A DNA stretch of 28,329 nucleotides. It comes from JBKPCD01 sp046727175. GTDB lineage: Bacteria > Acidobacteriota > Vicinamibacteria > Vicinamibacterales > 2-12-FULL-66-21. A program made the translations under genes and the position numbers. The stretch lies in contig JBKPCD010000042.1 of NCBI GenBank assembly GCA_046727175.1, forward strand, positions 1 through 28,329, read 5' to 3'. Position 1 is the first letter of the stretch; each line of letters opens with the position of its first letter. Under the pieces are notes generated by a model. That model was not told the DNA's origin and searched no databases. It worked only from the letters and a program-made list of their open reading frames with translations. Shown in pieces: positions 22,608 through 28,329 of this stretch.

Positions 22608-23618
22608 CTAGGCCGGCGCATAGACGCCCGTCCGCGCGGGGACGCCGACGTCGTAGATGGTATTCCCGTCGACGCCGCCCTCTCGGACGGTGGTCCGCAC
22701 TTCCGTCCCCGTGCCCCACGTGAACTTCCAGAAGTACGTCGTCGCCGGATCCAGGTTGAAGACGGAGCGGATGCGCGTGTCGGTGTCAGGCTCGTACTTG
22801 CAGCAGTCATCAGAGCCGTAGAGCACTCGGAACGTGATCGCGTTGGGGGGGAAGCCCGAGGTGCCACGATACTGAATGTCTACACGATAGCGGTTCGTGA
22901 TGTAGTCGCTCGTGCCGTCCTGCATGCCGAAGACCTTCGACTTGTCGCCGGGTGCATTCGCGCGCAGTCCCTCGACTTCCATCGAGAACTCGCCGTTGCT
23001 GATCGTCGCGGGAAGCAGGTAACGGACGTAGCTCGTGTTGCTGTTTAGACGGATGCCCTTGCTGGGGATGAAATCCGTCGATCCGATGATTTCACCGACC
23101 GTTTCGCCGTGAATCAGCGGATCGTACAGCTCGTCTGCGCGCATATAGCCGACGAGTTTGGTCTTGAACGTCATGACCGGGGACCAGTCCGACTGCGCTG
23201 TTCCCTGCACCACCCGCGCGCGCCAGTAATACCTCGTCGTCGGCTGGAGCTCCTGTTCCGGCTGAAACGACGTCCTGCCACCCGGGTTCTCGGCTACACC
23301 GGTCTTGCCCACGACCACGGCAAATCCGGCGAACGTCGACGCCGTTGCAGCGGAGCTGAAGTTATTCGTGTCGGAGATTTGGAACTCGTACGTGCGGCTG
23401 CCGCTCGTCTGGCTCGACGTGGCGTTCTTCACGGTCAGGGTCGGGCGCAGCGTGTCGAGCTGTTCGCCATTCGACGGGGTGTCGCCAATCGGCGCCGTCA
23501 GCGTCGCCGGGACGCTCGGTGACGGAGCGCTGGGCGACTCTTTTCCTCCGCCGCATGCCGCCACGAGCGGGGCGACCACGACGCACATCACGACAGCCGA
23601 CGACTTCCAGTGAACCAC
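22608..23618 (-). CDS. Lipoprotein with fibronectin-III-like and LamG/ConA-like domains
   Basis: The 336-residue protein starts at a GTG with GGAGG 5 bases upstream (complement of 23624-23628). It has a lipobox (PLVAAC, Cys22), a Ser/Pro linker, a fibronectin type III-like domain (about 40-150; QLDTLRPTLTVKNA, YEFQISDTNNF and TTRYYWRARVV), and a C-terminal beta-sandwich (about 165-336; DFIPSKGIRLNSNTSYVRYL and NGEFSMEVEGLR) that looks like a concanavalin A/LamG-type fold. These are binding modules rather than enzymes, suggesting glycan binding or adhesion at the cell surface. Function is unproven. Confidence 0.72.
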   Translation of the reverse strand: MVHWKSSAVVMCVVVAPLVAACGGGKESPSAPSPSVPATLTAPIGDTPSNGEQLDTLRPTLTVKNATSSQTSGSRTYEFQISDTNNFSSAATASTFAGFAVVVGKTGVAENPGGRTSFQPEQELQPTTRYYWRARVVQGTAQSDWSPVMTFKTKLVGYMRADELYDPLIHGETVGEIIGSTDFIPSKGIRLNSNTSYVRYLLPATISNGEFSMEVEGLRANAPGDKSKVFGMQDGTSDYITNRYRVDIQYRGTSGFPPNAITFRVLYGSDDCCKYEPDTDTRIRSVFNLDPATTYFWKFTWGTGTEVRTTVREGGVDGNTIYDVGVPARTGVYAPA

Positions 23619-23642
23619 ACGATCCTCCAGAGAAGATTCAGT

Positions 23643-24185
23643 TCAGGGGCGAGACCTCGATGCGCCGGACGTCTTTTGCCGGCGCGCCGGCCGGGCGGAT
23701 TCGAGCACGATGATGTTTCGCTGCTGGACCACGACGCCGCTCGATCGTCGGGCGGCTCGCAGGATGTCCGCGATGGCGCTGAACGTCGCCATGTCCGCCC
23801 GCGAGAGCTTCGGATCCTCGAGCGCGTCCGTAATCATCAGCTCGAGCGCTGGAATCGTGACCGAGCGCTCGAACGCGATCAGGGCACGCCCGTCGGGCAA
23901 CGGCACGAGCTCGAGTCCGGGCTGCCGACCGAGGGTCCGGCTCGGGTTCACGACGATCACGGCGTGGCGGCCGAACCTCGCGAGCTCCGCCGGCGGATGC
24001 GGCCGCTTGACCAGTTCCGGTTGCGCGAGGCGCACGACGGCGCGACTCAGATCCGGGTCCACTGCCTTCAGCGCATCGATGACGTGTTCGGGCAGCGTCA
24101 GCGTGACCGCGCGGGACGGCGCGGTAAACTTGCGCGGACGGCCCCGACGCGGCGCCATGGACTGCAATGGACGCTCGGACTGCAT
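23643..24185 (-). CDS. Ribbon-helix-helix DNA-binding regulator with AT-hook-like N-terminus
   Basis: The 180-residue protein begins with a basic GRPRK motif (15-19) as in AT-hooks, then a ribbon-helix-helix pattern: strand SRAVTLTLPEH and helices HVIDALKAVDPDLSRAVVRLA. The rest (about 60-165) is a mixed domain (HAVIVVNPSRTL, VPLPDGRALIAFE, IPALELMITDALED, MATFSAIADILRAAR) that could sense a ligand or oligomerise; it was not recognised. It stands alone, with no toxin gene beside it. An AT-rich palindrome lies 6 bases upstream of the start, consistent with autoregulation. ATG at 24158 (MAPRRGRPRKF) is an alternative start. It may also control the divergent carbamoyltransferase module. Confidence 0.7.
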   Translation of the reverse strand: MQSERPLQSMAPRRGRPRKFTAPSRAVTLTLPEHVIDALKAVDPDLSRAVVRLAQPELVKRPHPPAELARFGRHAVIVVNPSRTLGRQPGLELVPLPDGRALIAFERSVTIPALELMITDALEDPKLSRADMATFSAIADILRAARRSSGVVVQQRNIIVLESARPARRQKTSGASRSRP

Positions 24186-24190
24186 TTATA

Positions 24191-24203
24191 TGCTAAATTA
24201 GCA
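24191..24203. promoter_or_regulatory. Candidate operator of the ribbon-helix-helix regulator
   Basis: TGCTAA-A-TTAGCA has perfect 6-base arms around one base, in an AT-rich patch (24185-24235) in otherwise GC-rich DNA. It lies between the regulator start (24185, minus) and the divergent gene at 24292, and overlaps the region where the regulator's promoter should be. Confidence 0.5.
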
Positions 24204-24291
24204 CGACATCGCCATTTTTTAAATAGAAATCACGGCCTGACTTCGGGGCGTGCCGCCGCGAGTACATTAGGAGTCCGGCGGGAACTCTCCG

Positions 24292-24519
24292 ATGGAGACA
24301 CGTATCTGGTCACGGTGGAAGCGGTTCGCGCAGCGTGCCGGCGAGGTGCAGGCCAACGCGTTGTTCTTTCTGTTGTATTTCATCGTCCTGGTGCCGCTGG
24401 CGTGGGCGAGTCCTCGTAATCCTCTCTTTCGGCGCGGCGCAGTGCGGCGACAGGTCCCGAGCTGGCGCGCCCGCACTGCGGCAAACCCCGATCTGCCCGG
24501 CGTTCGACGCCAGTTCTGA
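24292..24519 (+). CDS. Small membrane protein of the carbamoyltransferase module
   Basis: The 75-residue protein has a basic amphipathic N-terminus (RIWSRWKRFAQRAGEVQ), one membrane helix (ALFFLLYFIVLVPLAWAS) and a basic tail rich in Arg. Small proteins of this shape are found next to NodU-type carbamoyltransferases in polysaccharide and exopolysaccharide gene clusters; that link is from memory. Its TGA overlaps the ATG of the carbamoyltransferase (TGATG), indicating coupled translation. Function is unknown; it may anchor or recruit the enzyme to the membrane. Confidence 0.7.
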   Translation: METRIWSRWKRFAQRAGEVQANALFFLLYFIVLVPLAWASPRNPLFRRGAVRRQVPSWRARTAANPDLPGVRRQF

Positions 24520-26300
24520 TGCGCATCCTGGGGATCTCGTGCTACTTCCACGACGCGGCGGCCGCGCTGATCGACGACGGCTTGCTCGTCGCGGCGGCCG
24601 AAGAGGAACGCTTCAGCAGAATCAAGCACGATTTCGGATTCCCGGAGCGGGCGATCCGGTTTTGTCTCGAGAGCGCGCGCCTCCGCGGATCGGATCTGGA
24701 TTTCGTGGCGTTTTTCGAGAAACCGCTCGTGAAATTCGAGCGCATCCTCCAGACGGCGCTCGCGACCGCGCCCCGATCGCACGTCGTGTTTCGAAAAGCG
24801 ATGACGACGTGGATGTTGGACAAGCTCTGGATCAAGAGCCGCATCCGCGACGCGCTGGGCGTGCCGGCCGACCGCATCTTGTTCGTGGAGCACCATCAGT
24901 CACACGCGGCCAGCGCGTTCTACTGTTCGCCGTTCGACGAGGCGGCCATCCTGACGGTGGACGGCGTCGGCGAGTGGGCGACGGCAACCACCGGGATGGG
25001 CCGTGGCACCTCAGTTTCAATCGACGGTGAGATCCGCTTCCCGCATTCGTTGGGTCTCTTGTATTCGGCGTTTACAGCGTTTCTCGGCTTCGAGGTGAAC
25101 GAAGGCGAATACAAGGTGATGGGGATGGCGCCGTACGGGACGCCGCGTTACGAAGATAAGGTCTGGAAGCTGGTCGAGGTCGCTGACGACGGCGCGTTCG
25201 AGTTGAATCTCGAATACTTCTCGTTTCACTACTCTGACACGCGAACGTACAGCCCTGCGTTCGAAGGGCTTTTCGGCCCGCCCCGAAAACCCGAGACGCC
25301 GTTTTTCACGGAAACGTCCGGCTATCCGTCGTACTTCGGATCGAAGCCCTCGAATTACCGCCAGCTCGCCGACGAGAACCGGCATTACGCCGATATCGCG
25401 ACGAGCATTCAGCGCGTGACCGAGGAGATTCTGCTTCGAATGGTCAAAAGCCTTGCCGCGCGCACCGGCTCGACGCGGCTGTGCATGGCGGGAGGCGTGG
25501 CGCTGAACAGCGTCGCGAACGGCAGGATTCTCCGGGAGACCTCGATTCGTGATCTGTACGTTCAGCCGGCTGCGGGCGACAGCGGAGCTGCCCTTGGTGC
25601 GGCGATGTTCGTTTATCATCAGGTCCTGGGACGTCCGCGAGCCTTCGTCCTCGATCGCGCGTGCTGGGGCGCTGTTCCCGATCCCGATGAGGTGCGTGCG
25701 GCAGCCGACGGCGAGTGGCGGCACGTCGAGACACGGACTGAGGAAGACCTAATCGATCGCACCGTCGATCTGCTCGTCGACGGGAAAGTCATCGGATGGG
25801 TCCAGGGCCGCTTCGAATGGGGTCCACGCGCGCTGGGTCATCGAAGCATCCTCGCCGATCCGCGACGGGTCGACATGAAAGACATCGTCAATACGAAGAT
25901 CAAATTTCGCGAGCCTTACAGGCCGTTCGCGCCGTCGGTGCTCCAGGAGCGCGCCTACGAGCTGTTCGATCTCGAGGAGCCGGAGCGCCACTATCCCGCC
26001 CGATTCATGCTCCTCGTCGCGCCGGTTCGCGAGCACGCTCGTGACCGGATCCCCGCCGTCACACACGTCGACGGCTCGGCACGATTGCAGACGGTCGTGC
26101 GGGACGCCAGTCCGCGTTACCATGAGTTGATTCGACGTTTCGGGCAGGCTACGGGCGTGCCTGTCCTGCTGAACACGTCGTTCAATCTGCGCGGGGAGCC
26201 GATTGTCAACACGCCTGAGGAGGCCGTGAGTACGTTCAGTCGCAGCGGTATGGATGCGCTCGTTCTCGACCACACGATACTCGTCAAAGGAACGTCATGA
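24519..26300 (+). CDS. NodU/CmcH/TobZ-family O-carbamoyltransferase
   Basis: The 593-residue enzyme has the two-domain family layout. The N-terminal Kae1/HSP70-like domain has GISCYFHDAAAALIDDG, AAEEERFSRIKHD, the metal-binding histidines of EHHQSHA (about 125-131), DGVGEW, KVMGMAPYG, CMAGGVALN and QPAAGDSGAALGAAM. The C-terminal YrdC-like domain has GRFEWGPRALGHRSILADPR and VLLNTSFNLRGEPI. The family makes a carbamoyl-adenylate from carbamoyl phosphate and ATP and transfers the carbamoyl group to a hydroxyl of a sugar, antibiotic or toxin. Here the substrate is probably a glycan or lipid intermediate, given the nearby glycosyltransferases and membrane partners. It overlaps both neighbours by TGATG/ATGA, so it is the core of a tightly coupled module. 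Confidence 0.92.
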   Translation: MRILGISCYFHDAAAALIDDGLLVAAAEEERFSRIKHDFGFPERAIRFCLESARLRGSDLDFVAFFEKPLVKFERILQTALATAPRSHVVFRKAMTTWMLDKLWIKSRIRDALGVPADRILFVEHHQSHAASAFYCSPFDEAAILTVDGVGEWATATTGMGRGTSVSIDGEIRFPHSLGLLYSAFTAFLGFEVNEGEYKVMGMAPYGTPRYEDKVWKLVEVADDGAFELNLEYFSFHYSDTRTYSPAFEGLFGPPRKPETPFFTETSGYPSYFGSKPSNYRQLADENRHYADIATSIQRVTEEILLRMVKSLAARTGSTRLCMAGGVALNSVANGRILRETSIRDLYVQPAAGDSGAALGAAMFVYHQVLGRPRAFVLDRACWGAVPDPDEVRAAADGEWRHVETRTEEDLIDRTVDLLVDGKVIGWVQGRFEWGPRALGHRSILADPRRVDMKDIVNTKIKFREPYRPFAPSVLQERAYELFDLEEPERHYPARFMLLVAPVREHARDRIPAVTHVDGSARLQTVVRDASPRYHELIRRFGQATGVPVLLNTSFNLRGEPIVNTPEEAVSTFSRSGMDALVLDHTILVKGTS

Positions 26301-26476
26301 AGGTTCTGAGGAACATAGCCGGCGGCGCCGGCACCATCCGCGAGCTGCTGCACTTCCTGTGGTTGCAGCGCCTCTGGTGGCTGATTCCGTTCGTGGTGGT
26401 GTTGCTCGGCGTCGGCGCATTGATCATCGTCGCCCAGGCCACGGGCGTAGCCCCGTTCATCTACACGTTGTTCTGA
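26297..26476 (+). CDS. DUF5989-type small membrane protein
   Basis: The 59-residue protein starts at an ATG overlapping the carbamoyltransferase stop. It has an N-terminal amphipathic part with LHFLWLQRLWWLIP, one membrane helix (FVVVLLGVGALIIVAQA) and the ending VAPFIYTLF. The pattern WWLIP, then V-L-L, AQ and APFIYTLF fits the DUF5989 family, which is regularly found beside carbamoyltransferases; the family name is recalled, not searched. It is below the size usually called automatically and is easily missed. The TGA overlaps the ATG of the next gene (TGATG). Confidence 0.8.
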   Translation: MKVLRNIAGGAGTIRELLHFLWLQRLWWLIPFVVVLLGVGALIIVAQATGVAPFIYTLF

Positions 26477-27462
26477 TGGGCGAGAAAGGCCCCGGCCGGC
26501 TACGCTTCTGGCTCGCCGGAGTGGTCCTCGCGGCGACGAGCACCTTTCTGGCGCTCGGAATCGTGGAAGCAGCGCTGCGCCTGGCTCGTTTCGAGTATCA
26601 CCTCTCGCCAACGGTGCAGGTCGGCTGGCCGGACCCCGAGACAATCCGCGCGCATTACGCAGGGGACGCCGATCTGTTCTGGGTGACGCAGGATTACCGA
26701 ACCAAACTGCGCGCCGCGCGGCGCAGCCACCCCAATGTGGTGTTCATGGGGGATTCGTGTACCGAATTCGGCACCTATCCTGATCGAACGCTGGCCGTTC
26801 TGGCAACCGAGCACGGCCTGGCCGTCAGCGGCGTTCCGCTGGGTGTGGGCGGATGGTCGTCCGAACAAGGTGTTGCGCAACTCCGGCGTGACGTGCTGCC
26901 GCTGCACCCACGGGTGATTGTCGTGTACTTCGGCTGGAACGATCACTGGATCGCGTTCGGCCCAACCGATTCCCAGCTCCGGCGTGCCCGCCGGCTGCTC
27001 TGGATGTCGGACCACCTGCGGATCGTGCAGCTGCTGATGAAAGCATGGATGGGCAGCGCAGCAAACAAATCCGACAGACCTTTTCGGGTTCCGCCACAGG
27101 CGTATCTGACGAATCTGCTGGAAATCGCCCGGCTCGCGAAGGATTCGGGTGTGCTCCCGGTTCTCGTGACGGCTCCGTCGAATCACGTTGCCGGCCGCGA
27201 GCCGGAGTATCTCCTGCATCGACATGTCACGCGACTCGCGGATGTCATTCCTTTGCATCTGAAGTACGTCGACCTGACGAAGCAGGCTGCGCGCGAGGGG
27301 CACGCCGTTCTCTGCGACGCGGCCGCGGCCTTCGACCGGTTACCGGACCGCGATCGCCTGTTTCGATCCGACGGAATCCATTTCACCGCCGATGGCGACC
27401 AGGCCCTGGCGGACATCGTCGGCGGCTGTATCGCCGATGGCATGAACGATACCGTTCACTGA
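26476..27462 (+). CDS. Membrane-anchored SGNH/GDSL-like hydrolase or acyltransferase-like protein
   Basis: The 328-residue protein has an N-terminal signal anchor (FWLAGVVLAATSTFLALGIV, about 11-30) followed by a periplasmic SGNH domain: block I VFMGDSCTEFG (Ser94), block III YFGWNDHW, and block V SDGIHFTADG with the catalytic Asp-His. It overlaps DUF5989 by TGATG. Family members remove or add acyl groups on glycans or lipids. Being in one coupled unit with the carbamoyltransferase suggests both act on the same extracytoplasmic polymer or its precursor, one by O-carbamoylation and one by O-acylation or deacylation; this is inference. Confidence 0.85.
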   Translation: MGEKGPGRLRFWLAGVVLAATSTFLALGIVEAALRLARFEYHLSPTVQVGWPDPETIRAHYAGDADLFWVTQDYRTKLRAARRSHPNVVFMGDSCTEFGTYPDRTLAVLATEHGLAVSGVPLGVGGWSSEQGVAQLRRDVLPLHPRVIVVYFGWNDHWIAFGPTDSQLRRARRLLWMSDHLRIVQLLMKAWMGSAANKSDRPFRVPPQAYLTNLLEIARLAKDSGVLPVLVTAPSNHVAGREPEYLLHRHVTRLADVIPLHLKYVDLTKQAAREGHAVLCDAAAAFDRLPDRDRLFRSDGIHFTADGDQALADIVGGCIADGMNDTVH

Positions 27463-27522
27463 GCCACGAGCTCGCTTCTACGCACAAGCCGCGAGTCGTC
27501 TGCGCAAATCTGAGTAAACGCG

Positions 27523-27592
27523 GGATTCCCAATCCGCGCGAATCCGCGTGAATCCGCGTAAGTCCGCGCAATCCGCGTAAATCCGCGTCTAC
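27523..27592. repeat. CGCGGAT short-unit repeat tract, locus 3
   Basis: About six head-to-tail units of the AATCCGCGTg/a type (AATCCGCGTGAATCCGCGTA and onwards) with small variations. It is the cleanest copy of the family also seen at 5015-5192 and 14744-14791. It sits at a convergent junction and its right end forms the stop codon region of the minus-strand gene. Unit length is about 9-11 bases, with no unique spacers. Confidence 0.8.
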
Positions 27593-28329
27593 GAGCCCGC
27601 TGGGCTGAACTTGAGCCTGCTCGTGATGTAGGCGTTCAACTGCGGTGTCTGACCCTGCACCCGCAGATCTTCGATTCGCACGAGCGCCTGGCCGCGCGAG
27701 TGCAGTGAGAGCCGAAGCTCGAACGTCGAGGCTTTGATTCCGTCAGGCACTTCCGCCCAGACGGCGCGTGCGGTGGAGGCGGGGAGGTCCATCGTCTGTC
27801 GATAAACGAGCCGACTGTCAGCAGCATACAGGGCCAACTCCAGATTGGCCGGCTCGCTCACCTTGATCTCCTCGATCGTCAGTTGGTGCACTGTTTCGTC
27901 CGATCGGCCGAATACAAAAGACAAGGACAGCTGGTCGGTGAACCAGAGCTCCGATCGGTCGTCTCTCAGGAAACGGAATTGCCGCTGAAGTTGATCGAAC
28001 GACACGGGCATGCCGTTCATGGTTGCATCGCGAACGCGCGAGAGATGGACGAGGTTCTCGAGAAATGCTGACGCGCTAGTCGTGTACGGGGTCGCGGGGA
28101 TGGCAGTGCGGCGATAGATCGCATTCTCGCCAGGCCCATCAGTGGCGAGAAGCTCGTAGTATCCGCCGAGGAGATATCGCGGGATCCGGAGGTCGTTGTT
28201 CTTCAGCAACAGATCCATGCGGACCATCACGTACTGCGCATTCTGATGGAGGAGGTACGCCTCGCCCGCACGTAACGCGCGCTTGTTGGTCAGCGGACTG
28301 AATCGACCGACCTCGGTGAAGAACACGTC
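27589..28329 (-). CDS. Unrecognised protein, C-terminal part (runs off the window)
   Basis: The frame is open through the window edge, so at least 246 residues of a longer protein are present. The visible part begins VFFTEVGRFSPLTNKRALRA, with no membrane helix, and looks like a soluble mixed alpha/beta region followed by a beta-rich C-terminal domain (about 130-245; SLSFVFGRSDETVHQLTIEE, LALYAADSRLVYRQTMDL, FELRLSLHSRGQALVRIEDL), resembling a jelly-roll or carbohydrate-binding-type sandwich. No catalytic motif is visible. It may be the extracytoplasmic tail of a membrane protein, possibly a glycosyltransferase. The stop lies at the border of the CGCGGAT repeat. Confidence 0.65.
   Translation of the reverse strand, partial: DVFFTEVGRFSPLTNKRALRAGEAYLLHQNAQYVMVRMDLLLKNNDLRIPRYLLGGYYELLATDGPGENAIYRRTAIPATPYTTSASAFLENLVHLSRVRDATMNGMPVSFDQLQRQFRFLRDDRSELWFTDQLSLSFVFGRSDETVHQLTIEEIKVSEPANLELALYAADSRLVYRQTMDLPASTARAVWAEVPDGIKASTFELRLSLHSRGQALVRIEDLRVQGQTPQLNAYITSRLKFSPAGS

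Noticed and set aside
22180..22719. Open frames in the gap after the GT39-like gene
   Set aside because: They run through repeat DNA and antisense of the neighbouring genes, lack start signals and show only Arg-rich low-complexity translation.
23643..24185. Antitoxin of a toxin-antitoxin pair
   Set aside because: The ribbon-helix-helix fold would fit, but the protein is long with an extra C-terminal domain and no small toxin gene adjoins it.
27523..27592. Possible CRISPR array in the regular CGCGGAT tract
   Set aside because: Units are only about 9-11 bases, contiguous and degenerate, with no unique spacers of 30-40 bases and no cas genes nearby.

Overview
The window is GC-rich, densely packed bacterial chromosome with overlapping operons, lipoproteins with clear lipoboxes, an outer-membrane beta-barrel and a System I cytochrome c maturation (ccm) operon, so the host is Gram-negative. 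The ccmE/ccmFH gene order, the Cys-type CcmE and the many palindromic or short-unit dispersed repeats that run into protein-coding sequence suggest an Acidobacteriota member, probably class Vicinamibacteria. That placement is inference from recalled genome style; no marker gene was compared.

Layout. (1) 1-8147, plus strand: the tail of a Maf-type pyrophosphatase, then a nearly complete ccm operon: ccmE, a ccmF-ccmH fusion, a zinc-ribbon membrane protein, an exported beta-domain protein, ccmA, ccmB, ccmC, a long ccmD-like gene and a 49-residue membrane protein. No CcmG thioredoxin is present. (2) 8220-10779, minus strand: aroA, aroK and a calcineurin-like phosphoesterase, tightly coupled. (3) 10910-13115, plus: an RsbW-like anti-sigma kinase overlapping an inositol monophosphatase, then a beta-barrel protein. 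(4) 13154-23618: an envelope and glycan region with two GT-C (GT39-like) membrane glycosyltransferases, two GT2 glycosyltransferases, a YqaA/DedA-like protein, three lipoproteins (one SGNH hydrolase) and a glycoside-hydrolase-like exported protein. (5) 23643-24185, minus: a ribbon-helix-helix regulator with a palindromic operator candidate at its start. (6) 24292-27462, plus: a translationally coupled four-gene module of small membrane protein, NodU-type carbamoyltransferase, DUF5989-type small membrane protein and membrane-anchored SGNH protein, probably modifying a secreted or surface glycan. (7) 27589-end, minus: the C-terminal part of an unrecognised protein.

The most unusual content is (a) the ccm operon, which combines a CxxxY-type CcmE with a CcmH domain fused to CcmF and several accessory genes; (b) at least four families of dispersed repeats that fill the intergenic gaps and in several places form the ends or interior of proteins; (c) the carbamoyltransferase module with two tiny membrane partners. 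No rRNA, tRNA, CRISPR array, transposase or integrase was seen.
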